A stretch of 64,000 nucleotides of DNA from JAHEFU01 sp041395205 (GTDB lineage: Bacteria > 4484-113 > JAFGCY01). The stretch spans positions 372,001 to 436,000 of the forward strand of contig JAWLAZ010000001.1 in the NCBI GenBank assembly GCA_041395205.1, written 5' to 3'. Under the pieces are notes generated by a model. The model saw nothing but the letters and a program-made list of their open reading frames with translations. It was not told the DNA's origin and did no database searches. Shown one piece after another: positions 41,522-49,693 of the stretch (position 1 is the stretch's first letter; every line of letters starts with the position of its first letter). A program made the position numbers and the translations under genes.

Positions 41522-42659
41522 CAGGCGCGTCGAGATCCGCCGTGATCCGCTGCTCACCGAGAAGCTGATCTACTCCGTCGGACCCCAGCATCCGAGCCTG
41601 CCGAGCCCGCTTGAGCTGCGGGTGCAGGCCGATGGCGAGCTGATCGAGCGCGTCACCCCGGAGCTCGGCTACATGCACCGCGGGGTGGAGCAGCTCGTGA
41701 CCCAGCGCAACTACGGCCAGGCCGCGGGCCTGATCTCGCGCTGCGAATGGCTGGCCGGCAGCAATGCCGACTGGCTCGTGGCGGACGCCATCGAGCGCAT
41801 CGAGGGCATCACGGTTCCAGCGCGCTCCCAGTGGCTGCGCACCCTGGTGCTGGAACTGAGCCGGATCGGCAACCACCTGTTCTGGTTCGGCAATCTCGGC
41901 CTCGAGGCCGGAGCCTACACCCCGATCTTCATCGCCATGCGCGAGCGCGAAATGCTGCTCGACCTGCTGGAGATGCTCAGCGGGCACCGCCACCACCACG
42001 GCTGGATCGTGCCCGGTGGTGTACGCAATGCCCCGCCGGAGGACTTCAGCGGGCATGTGCGGGCCTTCTGCCTGTGGTTCCGCGGGCGGCTCGATGAATA
42101 CGAGGATTTCTTTTCTGACAACGCGATCTGGATCAACCGCAGCGAGCTGATCGGCACGCTGGAGCCCGACTACGCCTTCGAGTACGGGGCCACGGGTCCG
42201 GTGCTGCGCGCCAGCGGGATCGCGCATGACCTGCGCCGCGACCAGCCCTATGCGATGTACGGCGAACTGGACGTGCAGGTCCCGACCGGTGAATTCGGCG
42301 ACGTGCTGGACCGCTACCGCGTGCGCTTCCTCGAGATGCGCGAGAGCCTGCGCATCATCGAGGCCTGTCTTGGCAACATCGGCGGGGATGCCCCGCTGCG
42401 CGACCCGGATGTCAACCCGGACCCGGAGGCGCTCACGGTCTCGCGCGGCGAGGTATACACCGCCGTGGAGAGTCCGCGCGGCGAGCTGGGCCTGACGCTC
42501 GTCAGCGACGGCACCAACCGCCCGAGCCGCATGCACCTGCGCGCGCCGAGCCTCTACCACCTGTTCCTGCTGGATGAACTGTGCCGCGGCTACCTGCTGG
42601 CGGACCTGTTCGTGATCTACGGCAGCCTGGACATCATGATCGGGGAGGTTGACAAGTGA
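41505..42659 (+). CDS. nuoD: NuoD-like subunit with lost quinone-site residues
   Basis: A 384-residue protein with the NuoD frame: VGPQHPS, ELGYMHRGVEQL, RSQWLRTLVLELSRIGNHLF, YTPIFIAMREREMLLDLLEMLSGHR, PGGVR, TGPVLRASGIAHDLRRDQPY, VSDGTNRPSRMHLRAPS and the C-terminal GSLDIMIGEVDK. In complex I the quinone head group is bound by a His in the HPSTH motif and a Tyr about 49 residues later. Here they are Pro33 (HPSLP) and Trp82 (RCEWL), at the same spacing. A segment of about 30 residues before GEVYTAVESP is shorter than usual. It has no CxxC pairs, so it is not a NiFe hydrogenase. The stop overlaps the nuoH start by 4 nt. Confidence 0.88.
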   Translation: MTRSSDRRVEIRRDPLLTEKLIYSVGPQHPSLPSPLELRVQADGELIERVTPELGYMHRGVEQLVTQRNYGQAAGLISRCEWLAGSNADWLVADAIERIEGITVPARSQWLRTLVLELSRIGNHLFWFGNLGLEAGAYTPIFIAMREREMLLDLLEMLSGHRHHHGWIVPGGVRNAPPEDFSGHVRAFCLWFRGRLDEYEDFFSDNAIWINRSELIGTLEPDYAFEYGATGPVLRASGIAHDLRRDQPYAMYGELDVQVPTGEFGDVLDRYRVRFLEMRESLRIIEACLGNIGGDAPLRDPDVNPDPEALTVSRGEVYTAVESPRGELGLTLVSDGTNRPSRMHLRAPSLYHLFLLDELCRGYLLADLFVIYGSLDIMIGEVDK

Positions 42660-44443
42660 GCCTGTCCCTGATGCTCCTGCTGCAGCAGCGCTACGACATG
42701 TCCGAGGCCCGCACGATGTGGGAGGCGCTGCGCGCCTGGCTCAACACCGAGCCGCTGCCGGGCCTGCGCTTCAGCCCCGGTGCCTCGAACGCCATCATGC
42801 TGGTCACGGCCCTGCTGTTCATCTTCCTGCTGGAGCTGCTGATCACCATCGGCCTGCAGGTCTGGGAGCGCCGCCTGATGGCGCGCATGCAGGGCCGGCG
42901 CGGGCCGCAGGAATACGGCGAGGTCACTCCGCAGCGCTTCCGGCGGATTGCCACGCAGGTCGGCGCACTGATCGGCCTGCCCGCCGTGCTCTACGGTGTC
43001 AACTACTGGACGGGCGGGACGGCGGACGCGAAGCTGTTCTGGAGCATGGCAATCCTGTTCCTCGCACTCGGGCTGGCGGGCCTGCTCTACCGGCACCTGC
43101 TGCTGCCGGTGCTGAATGCCAACCCGGCCTCGGGCCGCGGCCTGCTGTCAATCCTGAAATTCAAGGCCACGCTGTTCTCGCTGTGCATGCTGCCCTGCTT
43201 CGCGGCGGCCGGCGGGCTGGCACTGGCGGCCTTGCTGGGCTATCTCCCGAAGGCGCACATCCCCTTCCTGCCGCAGCTCACGGTGCTCTGCACCTTCCTG
43301 GCCTTCATCCTCTACATGGCCTACATGATCCGCTTCTACTGGCGCCAGGGCTTCTACGACACGATCAAGATCTTCTTCAAGGAAGACACCGTCCCGCTGA
43401 ATGCCGACAAGCTGCTCTACCTGATCGCGCCGATCCTCGTCTACATCCCGGCGCTGCTGAGCTGGGTCGTGATTCCCTTCGGCGTGGCGGCGATCGAGGG
43501 CCAGATCGTCTACTACATGATCCAGGACCTGAACGTCGGCCTGCTCCTGATCATCGCCGACTTCGCGATGTTCCTCGTGGCCGTGATCATGTCCGGCTAC
43601 GCCTCCAACAACAAATATGCACTCGTGGGCGCGATGCGCGAGGCGGCGATGCTTTTGACCTACGAGATCCCGATGCTGATGTCACTTCTGTGCGTTGCCA
43701 TCTTCGCCGGCTCGCTGAACCTGACGGAGATCGTGCAGCGCCAGTCCATGACCTGGGGGATCCTGCCGCTGTTCCCGGCCTTCGTGATCTACCTCGTCGT
43801 CAGCCTCGCCGAGACCAACCGCCCGCCCTTCGACCTGCCGGAGGCGCAGAACGAGCTGCTGGGCGGCTACCTCGTGGAGTACAGCGGGATGCGCTTCGCG
43901 CTGTTCTACGTGGCGGAGTATTCCAACGTCTTCATCGTCAGCGCGATCATGTCCGTCTGCTTCCTCGGCGGCTGGAAGGGACCGATGTTCCTCGGGACGG
44001 ACGGCCTGTGGCTGACCAGCCTGTTCTGGTTCCTGCTGAAGACCTATGCGCTGTGCTTCTTCTTCATCTGGGCGCGCTCGACGATGCCGCGCATCCGCGT
44101 GGACCAGATCATGTTCTTCTCCTGGAAGTTCCTGCTGCCGGCGAGCGTGGTGGTGATGGCTGCGACGGCGCTCGGCGTCGTCAACCGCCATCCCTGGTTC
44201 AGTGCCAACCAGCTCGCGGTCTCCGATGTCGACGTGACCGTGCGTGAAAGCGTCACGCAGTACCAGACGCTGACGACGGCTGAGGCGCTGGCCGTGATGA
44301 GCGTGCCCGAGAAGGCCTTCTTCTGGGGCTACAACGTGCTCTGCCTGTTCTTCGGACTGTTCATCCTCGTGATGGCCTGGCGCATCCTGTTCGCGGCGCG
44401 CCGCCATCCGCAGCCCCGCCGGGAGGTGAGCTGGAGCGGATGA
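42656..44443 (+). CDS. nuoH: NuoH-like subunit with a large membrane insertion
   Basis: A 595-residue protein (NuoH is normally about 330-400) with GTG start. Helix 1 and its end (WERRLMARMQGRRGP, residues 70-84) are typical, and from residue 233 the family sequence resumes: FYDTIKIFFKEDTVPLNADKLLYLIAP, LAETNRPPFDLPEAQNELLGGYLVEYSG, LFYVAEYSN and the final RIRVDQIMFFSWKFLLP. In between are about 145 extra residues with three to four hydrophobic helices, where ordinary NuoH has a short amphipathic loop near the quinone entry. The charged residues of the quinone-to-channel link (PFDLPEA and the VEYSG loop) are kept. A polar 55-residue segment near the end (VSDVDVTVRESVTQYQ) is also unusual. Confidence 0.9.
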   Translation: MSLSLMLLLQQRYDMSEARTMWEALRAWLNTEPLPGLRFSPGASNAIMLVTALLFIFLLELLITIGLQVWERRLMARMQGRRGPQEYGEVTPQRFRRIATQVGALIGLPAVLYGVNYWTGGTADAKLFWSMAILFLALGLAGLLYRHLLLPVLNANPASGRGLLSILKFKATLFSLCMLPCFAAAGGLALAALLGYLPKAHIPFLPQLTVLCTFLAFILYMAYMIRFYWRQGFYDTIKIFFKEDTVPLNADKLLYLIAPILVYIPALLSWVVIPFGVAAIEGQIVYYMIQDLNVGLLLIIADFAMFLVAVIMSGYASNNKYALVGAMREAAMLLTYEIPMLMSLLCVAIFAGSLNLTEIVQRQSMTWGILPLFPAFVIYLVVSLAETNRPPFDLPEAQNELLGGYLVEYSGMRFALFYVAEYSNVFIVSAIMSVCFLGGWKGPMFLGTDGLWLTSLFWFLLKTYALCFFFIWARSTMPRIRVDQIMFFSWKFLLPASVVVMAATALGVVNRHPWFSANQLAVSDVDVTVRESVTQYQTLTTAEALAVMSVPEKAFFWGYNVLCLFFGLFILVMAWRILFAARRHPQPRREVSWSG

Positions 44444-44910
44444 GGATGCTTGGCAACAGCCGCAGCCTGCTGCACCTGGGCGGGGAACTGCTGATCGTGG
44501 GCGCCGGGGCCTGGGGCCTCTATCTGCGCCTCGTGCTCGGCGGCTCGCCCGTGCCGACCACGAGCTGGTTCGGTCCGCTGGGCCTGCTGGCCTGCGGCCT
44601 CCTGCTGGCGGTGCTGCCGCTGGCTCCCGAGCGCAATGCGGCCTGGATCCACGGCTGGATCCGCCCGCGGCTGGGGCTCGGCTCACTGTTCTGGAGCTTT
44701 GCCGTGAGCGGCTGCCTCTATTCACTGTGGCTGCAGTACCAGCTGGAGTTCGGCACGCGCAGCCTCTGGCTGCTCTCGCCCGCGCTGCTTTACTGGTGGT
44801 TCGTGAGCTGCCCGGGCCGGCGCATTCAGCAGCGCAACATTGACAATGCCGCACAGCGGCCTCCGCTGGCAACGGCGGCGGCGGTGGAGGAGGAGGTGCG
44901 GCATGCCTGA
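44440..44910 (+). CDS. four-helix membrane protein in the nuo locus, unrecognised
   Basis: A 156-residue protein with about four hydrophobic segments (residues 12-32, 43-62, 78-97, 104-121) and a polar Ala/Glu-rich tail. It starts by an ATGA overlap with nuoH and overlaps the next gene by 8 nt, so it is translated as part of the complex operon. No standard Nuo subunit lies between H and I, and I see no similarity to NuoN or other antiporter-type subunits. It is a candidate extra subunit, perhaps packing against the NuoH insertion. Confidence 0.65.
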   Translation: MRMLGNSRSLLHLGGELLIVGAGAWGLYLRLVLGGSPVPTTSWFGPLGLLACGLLLAVLPLAPERNAAWIHGWIRPRLGLGSLFWSFAVSGCLYSLWLQYQLEFGTRSLWLLSPALLYWWFVSCPGRRIQQRNIDNAAQRPPLATAAAVEEEVRHA

Positions 44911-45898
44911 GGGGCATGACCTGACCGTCCACCATCCGCTGCCGAAGCGCTGGTTCGGCTACACCGCGATGGACTGGTTCAAGTTCTACGGCTTCCTGGC
45001 CGTGTCCTGGTTCACGCTGGTCTTCGTCTACACCAAGTACGGCGCGATGTTTGACAACTACACCGCCAAGGAACCCGCTGAGCAGTACACCCTGCTGTGG
45101 TTCAGTGCCAGCGGCCTGCTGCTGGCACTGCCCGCGGTGCTCGGCTTCTTCTGGTGGGCTGCCGGGGCGCTGGTGCGCTACAGCATCTGGATGCGGCGCG
45201 ACGGCATGTTCTGGCGGATCTTCCTGTTCTGTGTGATCATGTTCCTCTTCGTGGTCGAGTTCGACCCGCTGGATGAGATCCACCGCTACATGAGCGTGAA
45301 GGGCATTGCCAATACGCCGAACCTCGTGCTGCTGCTGTCAGGCGAGGGCTTCACGCAGTGGCGCGAGACGGGCCAGCTGCCCGTCTTCAAGTTCCAGCTC
45401 GGCTACTTCCTGCTCTGGGCGCTGTTCTGGTTCATGGTCGCCGCCCTCAACGTGAGCTATCTGGTAACGGGCATCAGCCGCTTCTGGTTCTTCAGCAACC
45501 GCGTGCACCGCTACGGCACATCCGTGCTCACGGGCTTCCGTGAGACCGCGCGGCTGGCGGCCTCCGAGCCCGTCACCGAGGACTATCCGCGCAGCCGGCC
45601 GCAGCTGCCTGCGGCGCATCGCGGCATCCCGCTCCTGAATGTTGACAATCTGAGCCTGGAGGAGGCGCAGCGGATCATCGCCGCCGATGGCAGCGGGGCG
45701 ATCGCCCGGGCTCCCGGCCAGCCCACGGTGCTGTTCCTGGATCTCGGACGCTATGACCACGATCCCGCACTGGCGGATCTGCGCCGCGCGGACGGCACGC
45801 CGCTCATCAGCTTCGAGGAAGGCTGGGCCATGCCCGGAGCCAGCCGCGAGGAACTCGTGATCCCGCTTGGGCGGCCACGCCGGGAGGTGCAGGGCTGA
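44903..45898 (+). CDS. four-helix membrane domain fused to a cysteine-free NuoI-like domain
   Basis: From ATG 44903 (GGAGGAGG upstream) the protein has 331 residues and sits where nuoI should be. Residues about 25-45, 64-92, 103-119 and 165-197 are membrane helices. Residues 205-331 follow NuoI: the amphipathic start GTSVLTGFRETARLAASEPVTEDYP matches the GL--TL---F-KPVT--YP opening (region 205-229), then PQLPAAHRGIPLL. The first ferredoxin site (C..C..C...CP.GAI) is replaced by LSLEEAQRIIAADGSGAI, and the second (RC..C..C...CPTGAI) by RYDHDPALADLRRADGTPLI, followed by the usual Glu/Phe-rich segment. All eight cysteines are gone; the only Cys of the protein is in helix 3. I infer a NuoI that lost both 4Fe-4S clusters. 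Confidence 0.65.
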   Translation: MPEGHDLTVHHPLPKRWFGYTAMDWFKFYGFLAVSWFTLVFVYTKYGAMFDNYTAKEPAEQYTLLWFSASGLLLALPAVLGFFWWAAGALVRYSIWMRRDGMFWRIFLFCVIMFLFVVEFDPLDEIHRYMSVKGIANTPNLVLLLSGEGFTQWRETGQLPVFKFQLGYFLLWALFWFMVAALNVSYLVTGISRFWFFSNRVHRYGTSVLTGFRETARLAASEPVTEDYPRSRPQLPAAHRGIPLLNVDNLSLEEAQRIIAADGSGAIARAPGQPTVLFLDLGRYDHDPALADLRRADGTPLISFEEGWAMPGASREELVIPLGRPRREVQG

Positions 45899-46944
45899 TG
45901 GAAGCCAACCTCAGCGGCAGCCTGCTGCTCCTGCGCAATGCCGCGCTGCTGCTCGCGGCAGCCGCTGCGCTGGGCCTGGCCTGGCCCCGGCTGGACAACC
46001 TGTTCCGCCAGTTGCTGGCAACGGCGGGGATCGCACTCGGGGTCGCACTGCTCGCGGCACCACTGGCAGCCATTGGCGGCCGGATCGGCTGGGACAGTGC
46101 CTGGCAACAGGACACGCGGATCCTCGTGCTGGCCTCGCTGAGCGGCGGGGTCTGGCTGCTGAACCTGTATCTGCTGGGCCGCAAAGCCGATGACGCCGGA
46201 CTGCTGCGCCTGGCCAGCGCCGCCTGCTGGACCCTGTTCATGCTGGCCTCGCTCCTCGGCCAGTCACAGGTCGTCAACTTCGCGAACATGCTGCTTCTGG
46301 GTCTGGCCGGAGGAATCGTGGCCTGCATCCAGCTGTCTCTGCACCGCTTCCATGAGCACCGCCGCCTGCTGGCGATCCTCGCCCTGATCGGCTTCATCGC
46401 CTTCTTCTGGGGGATGCTGGCACTGAGCGTGCCCGCGCTCAGGCTGCTGAACTTCTTCTTCTGGCTGTTCACGGCGGGCGTGGTCGGCGGCGCGATCGGC
46501 TGCGTGACGATGCGCAACGTCTTCCACAGCGCACTGATGCTGATCCTCTCGCTGTTCGGCGTGGCCGGCTACTTCATCCTGCTCAACGCCGAATTCCTGG
46601 CGATGGTGCAGGTGATCATCTACATCGGCGGGATCATGGTGCTGTTCCTGTTCGGGATCATGGTCAGCCAGAACATCATCGGCACGGAGCTGCGCCAGAA
46701 CACGGCGCTCAGCCCCTGGGCGGCGCTGCTCTGCGCGGTGCTGTTCGGCTTCATGGCACTCGTCGGGATGTTCATGCAGTTCCCGCAGAACACCGACTTT
46801 CCGCCCAATGCGGCCGTGCTGACCAGCAATACCCAGGCCATCGGCTGGTCGCTGATGGCGACATATACCCTGCCCTTCGAGGTGGCCAGCGTGCTCCTGC
46901 TGATGGCGATGCTCGGCGCGATCATCCTGGTGAGGAAGGACTGA
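45898..46944 (+). CDS. nuoJ: NuoJ-like subunit with long N-terminal membrane extension
   Basis: A 348-residue protein; NuoJ is normally 160-200. The last 165 residues are NuoJ: FFWLFTAGVVGGAIGCVTMRNVFHSAL, VAGYFILLNAEFLAMVQVIIYIGGIMVLFLFGIMV and EVASVLLLMAMLGAIILVRKD (regions from residue about 185). The first 180 residues add about five to six hydrophobic helices with no similarity I recognise. The glycine-rich VIIYIGGIMVLFLF helix, which forms a pi-bulge hinge in complex I, is kept. Start and stop codons overlap the neighbours (TGATG), consistent with coupled translation. Confidence 0.85.
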   Translation: MEANLSGSLLLLRNAALLLAAAAALGLAWPRLDNLFRQLLATAGIALGVALLAAPLAAIGGRIGWDSAWQQDTRILVLASLSGGVWLLNLYLLGRKADDAGLLRLASAACWTLFMLASLLGQSQVVNFANMLLLGLAGGIVACIQLSLHRFHEHRRLLAILALIGFIAFFWGMLALSVPALRLLNFFFWLFTAGVVGGAIGCVTMRNVFHSALMLILSLFGVAGYFILLNAEFLAMVQVIIYIGGIMVLFLFGIMVSQNIIGTELRQNTALSPWAALLCAVLFGFMALVGMFMQFPQNTDFPPNAAVLTSNTQAIGWSLMATYTLPFEVASVLLLMAMLGAIILVRKD

Positions 46945-47426
46945 TGCTCATGCTGCTGCAACAGCCGGATTCCGTCAGCCTGGCCAGCGAGGGCCTCGCG
47001 CCCTTCTTCCAGGCGATCGAGTTCGCCTCGCGCCAGTGGTTCGCGACCAGCGGCGAGCACACCATGGCCTGGTTCGTGAATGTTGACTACCACCAGTACT
47101 TCGTGCTCAGCGCATTCATCTTCTGCCTCGGGCTCTACGGCGTGATCGCGCGCCGCAATGCGATCGGGATGCTGCTGGCGCTGGAGCTGATGCTGAACGC
47201 GGTCAACATCAACATGAGCGCCTTCAACTTCTATTACGGACCGAAGCTGACCCTCGCTTCCTTCACGGCCGAGGAGTCCGTGATGACGAACATGGGCCAG
47301 GTCTTCTCGATATTCACGATCATCGTCGCTGCGGCCGAGGCCGCGGTCGGGCTGGCGATCATCATCGCCTTCTACCGCATGCGCAGGTCCATCATGCTGG
47401 ACACTGCCAATCTGATGAAGGACTGA
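46944..47426 (+). CDS. nuoK: NADH-quinone oxidoreductase-like subunit K
   Basis: A 160-residue protein; NuoK is normally about 100. An N-terminal extension of about 50 residues precedes the three NuoK helices: YFVLSAFIFCLGLYGVIARRNAIGMLLALELMLNAVNINM (region 53-92) and VFSIFTIIVAAAEAAVGLAIIIAFYR. The two membrane glutamates that line the proton path (ALELML and AAAEAA) are present. The NuoK core is therefore functional by residue content, unlike the redox subunits. nuoL follows after 38 bp. Confidence 0.9.
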   Translation: MLMLLQQPDSVSLASEGLAPFFQAIEFASRQWFATSGEHTMAWFVNVDYHQYFVLSAFIFCLGLYGVIARRNAIGMLLALELMLNAVNINMSAFNFYYGPKLTLASFTAEESVMTNMGQVFSIFTIIVAAAEAAVGLAIIIAFYRMRRSIMLDTANLMKD

Positions 47427-47464
47427 GGAACTGATGAACAGGAAGCAACAGCAGGAGGTGGCCG

Positions 47465-49693
47465 GTGTCTGAGAACCAGATACTGCTGCCGCTGATCGCG
47501 CTTCTGCCGCTGCTGGCGGCGGGGGCGGGACTGCTGCTGCGCCGGGCCCCTTCTGCCCTGAGCGCCATGCTCGGCGTGCTCTCGCTCATTGCCAGCGCCG
47601 GGATGGCGCTCGTTGTCAATGCCGGGCTGGAGCAGGCGGGCGGACAGAGCAGCTGGATGATCCGCTGGATCAGCGGCTACAGCACCAACGTCCGCAGCGT
47701 GCCGCCGATCCCGCTGGCACTGCAGGTCGACTACCTGCAGCTGCTGTTCATCCTGACGACCTGCCTGATCGGCGTGGCCGTGCTGCTGTACGCGCTCCGG
47801 GAGCGGCGCGCTGATCCGCGCGCTGGGCAGTTCCATGCGCTGCTGACATTCTTCTGCGGCTCGATGCTGCTGTTCCTCGTCAGCGACACGCTGATCCTGC
47901 TCTACATCGCCTGGGAACTGATGGGTCTGGCCGGCTACCTGCTGATCCGCCACAGGGGTACGGCGGAGGCCAGCCGCGCCGCGCGCCAGGCCTTCTGGAC
48001 CACGCGGGCCACGGACTTCGGCCTGCTGTTCGCGATCTTCATCTTCATGTTCGGGCTCAGCCGCTACAACGTGAACTGGGTGCGGCTCAGCCAGATTGAC
48101 TTCAGCGGCCTGTCCCTGCAGTTCCGTGCGGCGATGATGGACGCGGTCAACCAGGACATGATCAGCCTGGTGGATGCCCAGGCCCGCATGCACAACCTGC
48201 TGCATGATGTCTCCCTGCTGCTGGGCATCGCCGCCCTGCTGGCGCTCTTCGCCGTGATCGGCAAGGCCGCGCAGCTACCGCTGTCATTCTGGCTGGCGGA
48301 TGCGATGGTCGCACCGGCCCCGGTCAGTGCGCTGCTGCACAGTGCCACACTGGTGGCCGCAGGCCCGCTGCTGGCCAGCCGGATCCTGCCGGGCTGCAGC
48401 CTGCTGCCGGGCTCCGAGGGTTTCGGCACCGCCAGTCTCTATACGACGCCGCTTGCCGCCGCCGTACTGCTCGGCGGGCTGACCCTGCTCGTCGGCGCGA
48501 TCAGCGCCGCCTGCCAGCGCCAGCCCAAGCGGCTGCTGGCCTGGAGCACGGTCAGCCAGCTCGGACTCTGCCTGCTGGGCAGCGGTGCGCTGGCCATGGA
48601 GGCAGCGCGTTTCCAGCTGCTGGGCCACGCCCTGTTCAAGGCCGCGCTGTTCCTCGGCGTGGGGATCATCGCCGCACGCTGGCATGAATCCCGCGCGGAG
48701 CATGCTGCGGAACACGAACCCGGATTCGCTGAACTGCAGGGCATGGGCAACCCGCCGCTGCTGTTCTGGCTGGGCCTGCTGCCGGCGGTGCTGAGCCTGG
48801 CCGGTCTCGTCGGTCTGGCGGGCTTCTTCGGCAAGGACCAGATCCTCTCAGCGCTGATGGGCCGAGGGGCCCAGAGCGTGGACGGTGTCGGCCTGGCAAC
48901 GGCCATGCCCGCCATGCCCGCCTTCTGGCAGGCGGGGACGCTCCTGCTGCTGGCTTCGATCCCCTTCACCGCCGCCTACTGCGCCCGCCTGCTGCACGGG
49001 CTGTGGCCTGCTTCCACTGACAACACAGAAGCAGGAACAGAAACTGACAACACCTCGGCCGGCTGGAGCCTGCCCGTCGGAATCACCGTCGTGCTGGCCC
49101 TGGCGGGCAGCGTCGGTCTCGCGGCCTTCTGGCCCGCCTACCGCGCCTACTTCGAGGGCCGGGCGGCGAACCTGGCCTGGGCCGGCAACCTGGAACCGCT
49201 GGCAACGGGGCTCTCCCTGCTGCTGCTGGCCATCGGCGCCGTCACGGGCTGGAACATCGCCAGCGGACGGCTGGCCGGCCTGGCGACACCGCTGCTGACC
49301 GGAGTGGCAACGGCCTTCCGCGAGGGGCTCTACCTCAGGCAGTTCCTCACGGGGCTCATCGGCGGCGTGGGTGAGTTCCTGGCGATCCTCGCCGGAATCT
49401 CCGACATCCGCCTGCTGGACTGGCTGGCAACACGCAGCGGAGCTGCGGGCCGCGGGCTGGCAACGGCCGCCGGCTGGCTGGACCTGCATTTCGTGGACGG
49501 CATCCGCTGGTGGTGCTGCGAGATCTGGTGGGTGCTCAGACGCCTGCACGGCCGTTACTGGCAGAACGGCCAGATCCAGAACTACATGTTCATCCTGCTG
49601 CTGGGTGCAGTGCTGATCTGCATCGTGGTCGCGATTCCGCTCAACGAGACTCTGCGGCTGATCATCGACAACTACCTCGGGAGGTACAACTAG
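47465..49693 (+). CDS. nuoL: NADH-quinone oxidoreductase-like antiporter subunit L
   Basis: A 742-residue protein with GTG start after CAGGAGG. The antiporter core has the residues needed for ion transfer: Glu in YIAWELMGLAGYLLI, Lys in VIGKAAQLPLSFWLADAM, His in SALLHSATLV, His and Lys in LLGHALFKAALFL, and Lys in GFFGKDQIL. An extra soluble loop (QARMHNLLHDVS) follows helix 6, as in many NuoL. The C-terminal region has the expected further helices and the lateral helix. Nothing suggests loss of function. The stop TAG is directly followed by the TTG start of nuoM. Confidence 0.92.
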   Translation: MSENQILLPLIALLPLLAAGAGLLLRRAPSALSAMLGVLSLIASAGMALVVNAGLEQAGGQSSWMIRWISGYSTNVRSVPPIPLALQVDYLQLLFILTTCLIGVAVLLYALRERRADPRAGQFHALLTFFCGSMLLFLVSDTLILLYIAWELMGLAGYLLIRHRGTAEASRAARQAFWTTRATDFGLLFAIFIFMFGLSRYNVNWVRLSQIDFSGLSLQFRAAMMDAVNQDMISLVDAQARMHNLLHDVSLLLGIAALLALFAVIGKAAQLPLSFWLADAMVAPAPVSALLHSATLVAAGPLLASRILPGCSLLPGSEGFGTASLYTTPLAAAVLLGGLTLLVGAISAACQRQPKRLLAWSTVSQLGLCLLGSGALAMEAARFQLLGHALFKAALFLGVGIIAARWHESRAEHAAEHEPGFAELQGMGNPPLLFWLGLLPAVLSLAGLVGLAGFFGKDQILSALMGRGAQSVDGVGLATAMPAMPAFWQAGTLLLLASIPFTAAYCARLLHGLWPASTDNTEAGTETDNTSAGWSLPVGITVVLALAGSVGLAAFWPAYRAYFEGRAANLAWAGNLEPLATGLSLLLLAIGAVTGWNIASGRLAGLATPLLTGVATAFREGLYLRQFLTGLIGGVGEFLAILAGISDIRLLDWLATRSGAAGRGLATAAGWLDLHFVDGIRWWCCEIWWVLRRLHGRYWQNGQIQNYMFILLLGAVLICIVVAIPLNETLRLIIDNYLGRYN

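Noticed and set aside
43682..45283. 533-residue minus-strand open frame across nuoH and neighbours
   Set aside because: Spans several overlapping plus-strand nuo genes with clear family motifs.
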